64,000 bases of DNA from NCBI GenBank assembly GCA_016858145.1, contig JAEHOE010000040.1, positions 558,001-622,000 on the forward strand. Direction: 5' to 3'. How positions within the stretch are numbered: position 1 is the stretch's first letter; each line of letters starts with the position of its first letter. Below, piece by piece: positions 35,743 through 47,100 of the stretch. The notes beneath the pieces are model-generated. The model did not search any database. It was not told where the DNA came from and worked only from the letters and a program-made list of their open reading frames with translations. Source of the DNA: Edaphochlamys debaryana. Lineage: Eukaryota > Chlorophyta > Chlorophyceae > Chlamydomonadales. The translations under genes and the position numbers were made by a program.

Positions 35743-36668
35743 CCGGCGGGTGCATGGGTGCGGCCTTGCAAAGGCTAGTAATGTGTCAGGGTACTGTGAG
35801 CTGCTCTCGAATGTGTGCACAGGGGGGCGGTGGGCACAGCCTACATGTAGTGCACAAGCCGCTAGGCTAATTAGCAGAGGTGCGCTGGTAGCCACCGGGG
35901 TGATGGGGAACGACTCGGGACGGGACAGGGACATTGCAGGGTATTGCATGACTTGGCAGCTCAGCTGCATTGGCCCTTGCTGGGTCCCTGCTGGGAGTTG
36001 CTGGCCCTTGCTGGGCCCTGTTGAGTTGTAGTTGTATAGTTCAGCGGACCAAGTAAGTTGCGGTTGGGTTTGACTACTCGGAGTTATGGCGATATATGTT
36101 GAAATGGATCTTAAGTACTCGTACGCCCGTGAGGAAGCCGGGCCGTGGTCGATTGCAACAGACTCAGGCGCGGTGAATCAGTCCGGCACTTGTGGCCATC
36201 TGCTACCTCTCTTCTGCCTCCCTCCGGAGCTGTGTGCTACGCTCGTCACTCGCATTGCATTTTGCTTTGTACCCTTTGTGCACAGGGAGGGTTCGATGAT
36301 CATGTGTTGCAAGCTGGCCCACGTGGACTGTGGCCATATGCTTTACAAGAGACCTCCCTCCTGCGTTCAGGGACGGTCCGGTAATTCTAAACTGCAGGCT
36401 CCGCCCAACCATTTAAGTTCCATACCGTGCCAAGAGTCCCAGACAACGGGCAGCACGTAGGCGCCCCGGAGAGGAGGCCGGAAGGTACCGCGAAGCCCCC
36501 ACCTTTAAAAGCCACCCGGGGCTAATGCTATCAACGGTGCCCCCACGGCAACATGAAGAGGGCACGAGGCCCGCCCCGGCCACCCTGCCTCACGTGCGTG
36601 CATGTCTCCTTGATACCCTGTATCGTCCCCCAAGTCCATTCCACCTCCACAACGGCCACAGCTCTGAG
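35743..36668. other. region between the convergent PMP-like and ATXR2-like genes
   Basis: It holds the 3' UTRs of the two convergent genes. The right part (from 36321) belongs to the block duplicated at 23135. Two ACTCGG/GCTGGGTCCCTGCT-type short repeats lie near 35975-36025 (GGCCCTTGCTGGG occurs twice). No ORF of interest was found. Confidence 0.5.
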
Positions 36669-39600
36669 CTACCGGCGCTTGCCCACGCGCATGCCACCCT
36701 TTCCCCCAGGCGCCGCCTTCTTGCGGGGCGCGGTCGCCTCGGCTTTGCAGCGCTCACAGCGGCAGACGAAACCGTAGTCCCGCAACTCCGCCTGGCGCTC
36801 CCTGTACGACAGGCTGACGTCGATGTACGACAGGGTAATCTCCTCGCCCGCCTTGATGTCGCGCTGAGCCAGCACGGTGGCCGTGCGATCTCCAGTGTCG
36901 CAGGCGGCGGTGCATGCTGGGTCGCACGAGTGGTTGATGCAGCTCTGCACAGAGGGGAAGGGGGGACCCATGCTTAGCACCCCGATCACACGTGCGTCGC
37001 TAGCCCCGGAATCTCCCAAGCCCAAAGCATTCCCTTGCCCCGTGGCCCTTCAAGCCCACCTGCAGCGCCAGGAAGGCGGTGGCCTCCGCCGAAGCCGCGT
37101 ACTCGGCATCAAGCGCGTCCAGGAGAGGCTGGGTCAGCTGGGGAGGCAGGATCGATAGATGGTAACGGGCGCGAGGGGTAGTGCGGCCAACGCGCAGGCG
37201 TTACACATTTTGTCGCATTGATCAGGCTTGACAGCGTCTCCGGCATTCTGGCAGAGCGTCTTGGGCCCTCGCTCGTGCCGATGCACCGACTGCCACCACT
37301 AGGATTTCCAGCGCCCTCTGCTCCCTCTTCGCGCCCGCCCACCTTGGCCACCGGCTCCTTGTCCGGCCCCTCCTCCATCTCGTCCACCGCCAGGAAGTAG
37401 TCCTCCACGGGCGAGGCCACCGCCACGCCCAGGTTGTTGAGCTCGAACAGGCCCACGATGCTGCCGTACACCTGGGGCGGCGGTTGGCAGTTGGTGGGCT
37501 GGGTGGAGTGGCAAACCAGCTCAGCGCCGCCTACGCACAACCTCCCGCCTCCCTCCGCACCTCGAGCCTCAGCACCTCGGGACCAAAGCGGGGGTCTGCG
37601 AGGCCGGCGCTGAGTAGTTGCAGGGAGTCGTAGGCCAGCTCCCTGGGGACAGCGGCAAGGTCAGGGGGACAACTCAGGTCGAGACTGGATGGTGAGCCTC
37701 GTCACCCGGGTCAAGCCGCGGCACCCCGCACCCACTGAGGCCACAGCACCAGGCAGCAGGCACCGTCTGACACCCTCGTCGCAGCCCGCAACTCTCTTTG
37801 CCCACTTGCAGCGCCCCTACCTGAGCTGCCCCCTGAACTCGTCCTCGTCCTCAACGTCTTCAGGCACCGCCACCGCCTCCCACCAGCACCGCTTCCAGCC
37901 GTACACGTACGGCCGCCACGCAGCTGCCAGCGCGCCGCAGACTGCTGCAGCGTCGCTTGCCGTCCCCCCTCCCTCAGATAGTAGCCTGGAGGCTTTGAGT
38001 AGGGTCGAAGCCACCACCTGCCAGCGCCGGTCGAGAGGCCCAATTCAGGCAGTCCGTACGTCAGTAAGCACGCTTAGCTGGGCCTCCTAACCAAACGCCA
38101 AAAGCCATGCCTGGGCCCCCGTTCCCCGGGCGTCGCCTCATGACCGAACTGGCGGCCTCAAGATCCCGGCCATGCGCGGGGTGGAGCCTGATTCCCTGAC
38201 CAACGCTTGCGTCGGCGGACCCCGCTGCGCAATCCCACCTGGGCTGCCAGCAGGAAGATCTCGTTGGTCTCCGCCGCATGGGCGGCGAACGCAGCCAGAG
38301 CCCGTCGGTCCACGCGCACGCCCAGCACCTCCTCCACAGCCTCCTCCGCGGCCTGAGCCCCCGACCCGGAGGCGCCCGAGTAGGATGTCGAGGGCCCCGC
38401 CGCTTCCGATGCAGGCGCGGACGCAGTGCACAGCAGGCAGTGGTGGTGCCGCCACGCCTCGTCCTCGCAGGCGACACTGCAGTACATGTCACCGCAGCCG
38501 CGTCGGCAAGGCACCTGCGCGAAACGGTAGGGTTAGGGCGGGCTTCCAGGCACCTAATTACCGTCAGGCTCGCGCGAGCACGCTCTTCGGCCAGAGGTGT
38601 GACGCCGCTCACCGGCTGCGGCAGGCTGAAGTCGGAGGACATGGGCAGTAGCTCGGAGCCCTCGCACAGCGCCGCAATGCGCTCGTTGCTGACCTCCGCG
38701 TAGATCTGGCGGGGGCGTTTCCGGAAGGCGCGCGACAGGGGGGGGCTCCATCGGTTGCGCTTGTGCCCCAACACGCGTTTAGCACCGCGAACAAGACGCA
38801 TGCCATGATTGCGGTGCACGGAAACAGGGGATCAGTTCGGCCTTTTTGTAGTTCACGCAGCAAGGCAGCGGCCGCAGGCAGCCTGCCTCCGCCTCGGCAG
38901 CACAGCGCACTGCCCGCCGGCTGGCCCGCACCACCACGCATCCAACCGCGCCAGGTCCCCCGCACCAGACCCATCCACACCGTTACTGTGCGGTGCCGCA
39001 GCACACTACGCCACCAGCTGAGGCTTCCGCTGGCGGCGCACGGCAGGGCCGTATGTGCGCGGACGCCGTAAATGCAGGGTGTTCTGTGCCTGCCCTTGCG
39101 AGGGTGACCGCGCATAGCTCGGCAGTGGCCGCCCGGGGTAGGCAGGCTGGTGTGGGTTGATCGCAATGATCGGGCGTGGGCGAGGGGCCGGCAGACAGCA
39201 AGACGACGCTTTGGCGGTGCAGGCGTGCTTTGGCCGGCGGGCAACGGCGCACCGCAGAGGCGAGAGACAGGACCGCCATGAAACCGCCGATGCGCCATCA
39301 GACCTTTTACCAAGTTCGCATCATCTCCCCAGGGTGTGGTGCCGTGCGGGGTGTGTGCGTGAAGCCGTGGGTGACGGCCTGTGAACGTGCTCTGCAGTAA
39401 AGCTACCGGGTGTGCGATTGTCTGTCGCTCTGGCTTCAGGTACGCCCCGCCCGAGTACCTGTGCGAGCCGCTCGCCCGCCTCCAGGGCCTCCTCAAGGTC
39501 GACGCCATCACTGCCCTCCGCATCTCTTGTGGCGTCGCCGTCAGCAGGGCCGGCCGCAGCTTCCCCAGCCCCGCCCTCCTCGTGTGCCGCAGCCTCGCCC

Positions 39601-40110
39601 TTCTCGGCGGTGCCCTTCAGCTTCTCCACCAGGCACTTGAGCTTGTGGCCTATCTGAGTCTCGACGGTGCCTGTTTGGGGTGAGGAAGGAGGCGGCCAGC
39701 CGAGGTCACGGCGCAGGCGGGACACGGGCCCGCGTGCCTCGACTGGCAGCTTAGCACGCACCCACGAAGCGCAGGCACCGACTGCAGACGACGGCACTGG
39801 CCTTGTTGTCCAGGTGCTGCAGGCTCACCTGCGGCAGTGCCGGCAGTGGAGCAAGACTTGCCGACGGCCGACCCCAAACTGACGGCGACCGACACTGCGC
39901 CGATCTCACCAGGGGAACCTCGTTGAACACTGTTTCGCCTTCCGGAATGTCTTTGGTTGCGAAGACGCCCTTGCCCTTTCCATTGCCGGCGTCCAGCCGG
40001 ATCTCGACGGGCGCCCCGATGCGCGATATCAGGTCCATGTAGTATAGCTCCTGGTCATGCGCATTCAATTCATCGGGCGGAGGGAGGAGCAGGCACGAGG
40101 CGGATGCCAT
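36669..40110 (-). CDS. ATXR2-like: ATXR2-like SET/MYND protein lysine methyltransferase (10 exons, 536 aa)
   Basis: Minus-strand exons: 40110-39910, 39828-39762, 39670-39459, 38705-38613, 38514-38239, 38017-37821, 37642-37561, 37471-37343, 37137-37060 and 36944-36669. All phases agree (1611 nt). The order matches plant ATXR2: N-terminal SET part with KGKGVFATKDIPEGE; CSRC (82-85) and, after an acidic linker, CRRGCGDMYCSVAC...HHHCLLC (194-220), forming a MYND-like zinc region; TNEIFLLAAQ; YKRWW-like WKRCWW; FELNNLGVAVASPVEDYF; then NHSC (449-452), GEEITLSYID with catalytic Tyr485, and post-SET cysteines 506, 508 and 511. The ATXR2 family methylates histone H3 Lys36 in plants, with S-adenosylmethionine as donor; the substrate here is inferred. 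The first ATG (40110) was chosen over the upstream non-ATG extension. Length is close to the roughly 470 aa of the plant protein; the excess is the acidic Ala/Glu-rich insert in exon 3. Confidence 0.92.
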
Positions 40111-40729
40111 TCTGCGCAAGCCGAACGGTAGAGCCGTGGTAAGGGGAAGGTACTATCAGATTCACTTTTGCATAAGGTTAGAGTTATATCGAGCGAAAGT
40201 CACAATTTATGTGGCCACGAACACAACCCTGCCGTCGTGACCGATCCCCCCGCGCATGCCGCTCCCTCGCATGCCGCTCACGGTCGCTCCGTGGCATGCT
40301 AGCGTGCGTACTTGTGCTACATGCACCTATACCTCGCAGACGTGGCCGCCCTAGACCCGGACTGGTGTAGAGCGGAAAGGCGCGAGTTTGGCACGAGCTT
40401 TAATCGTAACCCGGTGATGGTGACTCGGCTCGTTGCTTAAGATCTTGTAGCCAGGAGGGATCCTCCTCCTGCTGGAGACTTTGCGCCCTCTCAGGTGCAT
40501 ACAGCACAATCCGCATCGATAACACACGTCCATTCCGCCCCACCGCCCATGGGCAACTCGTAGCCCAGCAGGTTGCTTATGCCGCCTGCCTGCCTGCCTG
40601 CCTCAAGTCAACACTTATTCGCCCAGGAAAGGGCCTTTCAAGTTTGTGTCGTTCGTGCCGCCGTTCCCCAGCCCTGACCACGTGCACCCGCTTCAGACGC
40701 GGCTCGTTGAGCGCAGCCCTCTGTGCACT
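40111..40729. other. spacer between the ATXR2-like and PP2C genes
   Basis: Both neighbours are on the minus strand, so this holds the ATXR2-like promoter and the PP2C 3' UTR. A (TGCC)n microsatellite lies at about 40584-40602. Nothing else was recognised. Confidence 0.5.
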
Positions 40730-43598
40730 CTAGCTTGTGCCTTTGGAAGGCAGTGCCTCCGGAGCCGCTGGCCCTGGCCCCGGGTCCGCTGCCGCCGAGG
40801 CCGTTGCCGCCAGTGCCGGTGGCTGCGTCATCGCTGGCGGTGGAGCCTGCGTGTGCGTCAGCTTGGCCTCATCCACAATGGGGGAGCCGCCGCTGCCGTT
40901 GCTGGCCACCGAGGCGGCCGAGGCGCCCGACAGCAGGCGCCGCGCGTGGCCCGTGTGGCTGCCCCCAGCCATCCGGAAGATGGCGTTGGAGCCATGGCTG
41001 TTGAGCAGGTCGCCCCACACCAGCTGCACCACCTGCGGGGGTCGTGACCGGGCGGACGGGGCAAAACGAGCGGTGGGAACAGGGACGTGGCGACAAGGGA
41101 TGCCGAGGTTCCGGTCACGCCCTGTAGTGCTACGGTTGGCACGGTTTCGCTTGGCGCAACCAGCAAAGCCACGGGAAGCTTAATGCTCGGGCTTCTCTCG
41201 CTGCTTTTGGAATACCGCATCGCGGTGTTCAGCCTCCCCGTAGTCCCAGTCCCCGCCCCGTCTCTGTGACCCCGCTCACGATGATGCTGATGTTGTCCGC
41301 CGCCAGCCGCTCCTCCCACTCCAGCAGCGCCGCCTCCAGCACCGCCTGGCAGGCGGCCTCGGGGTCCGCCGCGTCCCCCACCAGCTGCGCCACCGTGTCG
41401 TTGGACAGCACGTCCCACACGCCGTCCGAGGCGATCACCAGGTACTGGTCTGCGGGCACAGCAGGGCGGCACGTGGGACCCGGCAAGGACAGGCGAGGTA
41501 TGTGCTATGACTCCCACACCCCGCCCATACCAACGCTCAGTCTCGCCACGTGACCAACGCCGCTCAACCCCACGCCCAGCCCATACCGTGTTAAGCCTTG
41601 CCATGCACCCACCAGCCCTGTGCCCACACTCCCGTCTTGGTGAACGCCGCTGAGCCCCACGCCCGCACGCACCCAGGAAGGGCCTCAGCGCCATGAAGGT
41701 GACCTCCGGCCGGGCCGTGCAGCCCACGGAGGTGGCCATGTCGTCCCCGATGGATCGGGACAGCAGCAGCCCCGGGCTGGGCAGGTGCGCCAGCCACAGC
41801 CGCGGCTCGCCCACGGTCTTGCCGCTGGGCAGGCGCTTGGGCTCCACCCGCCCGCCCGCCGCCTCCACCCGGAACTTCTCCGTCTTGCGCGAGGGCCGGT
41901 GGTCCAGGGTCAGGGGCTGCACCTTCCACTGGTTGTCTAGCTGCGCTATGCACAGCACCCGGCTGTCGCCCGCCGCCGCCACCCACACGCTGGCCCGGTT
42001 CTGGAAGATAACCGAGGCAGTGGTTCCGCTGCTCGACACGTTGATGCCGGCCTGGAGGAGGGGCGCGAGCAGAAGCACTGAGGACAGGTGTATCCCTTGT
42101 GGCTCGCTCGCCGTGCGGCTTGACGATGCCAACGCCTTGGCCGGCCCCCGTGGCATAAGAATATATGTCCCTGCGACCCCCTGGCCGGTCCCTGGTCCTA
42201 GAGCGCACAAGGTCGAGTCCGCCTTGACTCCTACATTGGTGCAAACAGACCATCACTAAACCCCACCAGCCCGAGCCTCACCTGGTGCAGCCGCCGTTCC
42301 GTCTCCACGAACGCGTCGCTGAGGATGGGCTCTATGAGCTCCTTGGCGCTTGGGTCCTTCACGCCCTCCGCCTGCGGAGATGTAAGGACACGGCACTGGG
42401 CGGTGAGGCTGACCAAGAGGTTGAGGCCCTCCCTTTCTTACGGTGAGCCATCTGTCGGCCCCGTGGCTACCCTTCCCGGCCTCACCGCCGCGCGCTCGTA
42501 GTACCTCCGCAGCTCCGCGTCAAAGAGCACCGGCAGCTCCTGCCGGCAGAAGTGGGCCGCGTCCCGCCCGTAGTTGCCATGGCCTGTGTGGCAGGTGAAA
42601 GAGCGATCAGCGAGAGACAGCATTGGTGGCGAGGTGCCAAGAGTTGCGGCCACGACCAGAGCCCCGGCGGCAAACGCAAGGCTCGGGCTCAGACACTCCC
42701 GCAACAGCTGTTCGACCCGTGCACCCTCGCGCATGGTTCTACAACAGAAGGCCCAAGCCCGGTGGCTCACCGTCGAAGATGCAGTAGCAGGACCCGTCCT
42801 TTTGCCCGCCGAATCCGCCGACCTGGCAGAAGTACTCGTCCTGGTTCTCCTTCTTGAGCGGTCCAAACCCTATGTGCTTCAGACCAGCAGCCTGCGGGGA
42901 GGCGGGAGCCGAACAGGACACAAACTCAGGCAGATAGCTAGATTCCCCAGCCACCGCCGGCACGTTGCGCCGCCCCCCCCCGTGTGCGCTTCGGGCCTGC
43001 CGTTCCCCCCAGGCACCGTAGTGTCACCCCTGCGCGCCTTGCCCGCCCCCGCCCCGCGCTTTCCCTTCCCGCCGGCGTTGTGTCGAACGACACGATTTCG
43101 CCGTGACCTATGAAAGACTCACGCGTGTTTCGAGCTCCACGTTGGCCGCCGGGACCTGCGGCAATGACTTCTGAAGCAGGAAGTGGCTGTGCTCCTCGAC
43201 GGCTGGTGGTGACGTCGGAACGTCAAAGGTCTGCACATCCCCGAATGCGACTGCTCGCCTCTCTCCTCCGCGCGGGCTGGGGGTCACAACCCCCCCTAGG
43301 TCGCTAGCTGATCCATGGATGGATGAGGGCAGGTTGCCGACGCTGTCGCGAGCCTCGGCTTGCTCCTCTAGCTCCACTGCGCTAGGGTCCGCTGCAGCTG
43401 GCGGGCCTTCCGGTGCTGCGTTTGCTTGAGTGCTCGTACCATTCGTTGGGGCCGCTATCGCAAGCCCTGACGCTGTCCCAGGGGCGGCAGGGGCTGCGTC
43501 CTGCGCAGCGCCGGCACAATAATGTTGTGAGACGCTGCGCGGGAGCCCGGTCAACGCCTCAGCATGAACAAGCGCACCTTGCTCTGAAGACAGCCCAT
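40730..43598 (-). CDS. PP2C-type protein phosphatase, N-terminally acylated (8 exons, 519 aa)
   Basis: Minus-strand exons: 43598-43578, 43500-43123, 42891-42771, 42583-42486, 42371-42282, 42051-41673, 41449-41280 and 41032-40730. Phases agree (1560 nt). PP2C motifs in order: KKENQDEYF (Asp151), FDGHG (172-176, split by an intron), SGTTASV, AGDSRVL, LLSRSIGDDM, IASDGVWD (Asp371) and DNISII (Asp414). These include the metal-binding aspartates of PPM phosphatases, which remove phosphate from Ser/Thr using two Mn/Mg ions. The 21-base first exon encodes MGCLQSK, a myristoylation plus palmitoylation signal like that of several plant PP2Cs, so membrane attachment is predicted. It was chosen because the larger second exon has no in-frame ATG and an in-frame stop upstream. 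The last 80 residues are Ala/Pro-rich and probably disordered. Confidence 0.9.
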
Positions 43599-44194
43599 AG
43601 GAGACCCGCGTGTGTTCCCCTCAGCGCCCGTCCAGGCAGGCGCCCCTCGCCATGCCGATGCCCGCCGTCAGCCTCAGCCCCCTGGGCTACGCGAGCTAGT
43701 AGGCGCTTTGGCACTCAGGTCATATGTCGAAGATAGAGCAAGGAAAACGGCAGCGTAAAACACTTCGCAGCAGATGTGTCGGGGCAACGGGTTGCACTCT
43801 GCAGAGTATCGGAGGTGTAAAGTGCTGCAATAAGGTGTGCTGTGAGGGGCCGGAGCGCCTGGAGCAACCTTCAGAGCGGGAGCTGTTTCCGGATTGACGC
43901 ATACTCAGCTGGGCAAGCCGAGTATTGCGAGTAAGGACCCCTCTGACTTCCTGGGCTTACTATATGGTACATATCGCATCAATATACAGCGTACTCGGCA
44001 CTGGACAAGCGTCGCAGCGGGCAAGGAGCTCTTGTGCTAGGGGTTTTTGTTACGTGGGCCCCTGACCCGTTGGCGGAGCCACGACCAACGTCAGTAGCTT
44101 GTTGAACACTCCCCTTTGAACGGCACGCCGGTGCTTGCGAGTCTTGACCATGTCGAGACCAACCCAGAATACCCTTCTTTGAGCGCTCCCGCAT
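43599..44194. other. divergent intergenic region (PP2C / coiled-coil gene)
   Basis: Six hundred bases between two divergently transcribed genes, so both promoters are expected here. A short AT-rich stretch around 43960-43990 (TACTATATGGTACATATCGC) lies about 210 bases upstream of the coiled-coil gene start. No other motif was assigned. Confidence 0.45.
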
Positions 44195-47100
44195 ATGGCG
44201 TTTGGCGGGCTGGACCTGGAGGTGAGCCGAGGGCACACAGCGCCGACAGACGCCAGGTTAGGCCCCCGCGGCCCAGTTGAGCTCGGCCGCCCGCCCTCTG
44301 CGGCAAGCTGGCTTGGGAAAGCGCTCTCCCGCCACGCCAACCCTCCTGCCCCAACAGGCCCTGCGCGCGGAGCTCGCTGCCGCTCGCGAGGAGCGAGAAG
44401 CACTTGTACAGCAGGCTGCGGGCCTAGACCACAGCCTCGGCCTGGGCTTGGGCCTCGACCTGTCCTCTTTTGACCAGCTCATCCAGCAGGCCAGGGGGCC
44501 GCCCCCGGGGTCCACGCAATTCGGCGCAGGCGGCGGGGCAGAGGACGTCCTGCGGGCTCTTGATGGTGGGCCAGAGTAGGGGACAGTCTTCGTTGCGGGG
44601 CAGCTGGCCAAAGATACCGAGTGATACAGCTCTTGGGCCAGACACCATAGTCGGGACTCCAACTACGGCGCATTGTTCGTCCCGTTCCGCACAGAGTTTC
44701 ATGGCTTTGCTCCAGCGGGGAGTGGAGTCCGGTCACCCTCACCACCGCCAGTGCCACCAGCTCAGCAGGCGGCATGGGGCTGGGGAACGGGCTCCGAAGC
44801 CGCACCCCCGCCACGGCTCATTCGGAAGCTGAGTTGGGGCACGCCACGGGCGGCAAGCTCTTCAGGTAGGGCAACGTACTCCCTACAGGAAGGGCAGTCT
44901 CTTTTGCTTTACCGCCGACTTGGTTACATCGAAGCGCCCTCGTGATGCTACTGACGCAGGAGCAGGCGCGCCGCCACCCGCAGCGCCGGCGGCCTCGTCG
45001 GGCACTGCGGATAGCGGATGGTACACTGGCGCCGCGGCGGGTGCATCCAGCGCCTGGTTCAGCGGCACGGCCGGGGGAGCTTCCCCATGGCTGCCCGAAC
45101 CAGAGTCCTCCGTGGAAGCGGAGGCTCCGGTAGCCGGCTTGGCAGCAGGCGGGAGCGGGGGCGGGGGCCGTGACAGCTCCTCCGACACTGTGGCGCCCAC
45201 ATGCAGCGGCGCGGCCGCTGCCAGCCAGTTGCGGGCTGCCGCAGTAGCAGCAGCGAGTGCTGGGGGCTCGGTTACCAGCTCTCCGGCGTCGTCCTCAGCA
45301 CTGGGTCTTGCGGGTCGCTCACCGCCAGGTGCAGCAGGGGCTGCCATGCCGCCAGCTGCATCGGTGCCTTCGGGCCCTTCCCTTGCAGCTGCAGCCGCTG
45401 ACACAGTGGCGAGCGGCGGTGGTCCACTGCGCGGCGCCGTTGTGCCGACTGACCCACCCACGAGCTCTGCAACAGCAGGGGTAGCGGGGGCAGCAAGTGC
45501 CATTGGGACAGCGCCGGCTGCCGTGGAAACAGCAGCCGCAGTCCCGTCTGCTGCTTCGGCGTCGGCGGCCCGCGCAAATGTGAGCCCCAACCGGCCTCTT
45601 CCCGCGGCTGTTGCCGTGCCCCTAGTCGGGAGCGGTGGCGGTGCTGGGTTCAGCCTCAAGCTCGGGGGCGGAGGGGGTGGCTTTGGCAACATCGCCGCCG
45701 CCGCATCACGTGCCGCGGCGGCCGCAGCAGTGGTTGCCACCACGGGCCAGGCGGCGGTGCCATGGGCCGCGCACCATCAGGGCAACGTGGTAGGGGCGGG
45801 AGTGGACCTGGAGGCACACCGGCGAATGGTGCTCAAGGTGCGTGGGAGGCGAGCAGGGAACGGGGCCAGCAGGGTGGTTTAAAATAATGCCGCATGTGCA
45901 AAGGCGAGCAGGTTTGCAGTGAAGCACAGGGACAGGGCGCCGGGTTCCAAGCACACTGCCAAGCCTCCTGTTTATAGCCAAGGTGTGGGCTTGGCACTAT
46001 TTTATTGCCGCAGGAGGTTCTGGCGGCTGTGCTGAACGAGCCTCCCGGTTCCGCCAAGCTGGAGCACATGCGCCTGGACGTGGCGTCAGTGGCGGCCGTC
46101 GTGGCGCAGCGGCAGGCAGAGGCCTCCGCGGCGGCCGCGGCGGAGGCGGAGGAGCGGGTGCGGGCCGCCAAAGCCAGCAAGGAAGCCAAGGCCGGAAAGG
46201 AGGCCGCGGATAAAGCGCAGCAGGAACTTGTAGAGCTTAAGAGGAGCTCAGAGGAGGAGAAGCGCAAGCTCAAGGCCAAAGTAAGGGGCTTGGGGTCGTA
46301 ACGCCTGTGCTGCAGGCCGCCCACACCGATGCAGGCCTCCTTACTGACTGGTTTGCGTTCCTCCGCAGCTGGACAAGATGCGCGGCCAGTTGGCGGATGT
46401 CGAGAAGGACAAGAAGTCGCTGTCCGGGCGCAGCGGGCAGCAGGCCAAGGAGCTCAAGGAGGCCAAGGACGCACTCGGGGTAGGACGGGGCAGGGGACAG
46501 TGGGCTTCAAGGAGTAGGGAAAGATATCTGCACTCCGGTGGGACCTCCGGTTATCACGCTGTTTTGTAGTGCCTGAGGCATCGGGCTGTGCACTGCAGTG
46601 ACCCCACCGCCTGCCGTACAGTGTTTCCTCCTACTCCTGTATCGCCTTGTCCACCACAGCTTGCCAAGCAGCTTCTTGGCCAGGCCCAGGCGGCTGCGGA
46701 CCAGCGGGGCAAGGCTCTGGCCAAGGCGCAGCAGGACATGGAGAAGAGCCGCGCAGACGCCATGGAGGCGGCGCAGGCGGCCATCGAGGAGGCGCAGGCA
46801 GGCCGCGCGGCCGCGGAGGCCGCGCGTGCGGAGGCGGAGCAGGCTGCTGCTGCAGCCGTGGCAGCGGCTCAGCGGGACACTGCAGCGCAGGTGGCGGCAG
46901 CAGCGGCAGCTGTTGAGGCTGCCATGGCCGCCGCCCGGGAGGAGGTCGCAGCGGCGCAGGCGGGGGCCCAGCAGGCCAGCGATGCAGCAGCGGCACAGCT
47001 GCAGGAGCTAGCGGCGGAGGCAGGGCGGCTGGCGAGCAGCGCTTGCGCTGGCCTGGCAGAGGCGGAAGGGGAGCTGGCGGGGCTCAAGGTGCGCGGAGGG

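Noticed and set aside
38609..39523. 304-aa minus-strand ORF
   Set aside because: It covers an intron of the ATXR2-like gene and includes exon 4 (38613-38705) in frame only by read-through. The spliced model is far better supported.
43108..43554. Non-ATG start of the PP2C in exon 2
   Set aside because: No ATG exists in that frame and a stop lies upstream. The MGCLQSK micro-exon splices in phase and fits PP2C N-termini.
44883..45743. 286-aa minus-strand ORF
   Set aside because: It is antisense to exon 4 of the coiled-coil gene, Ala/Pro-rich, with no splice context of its own.
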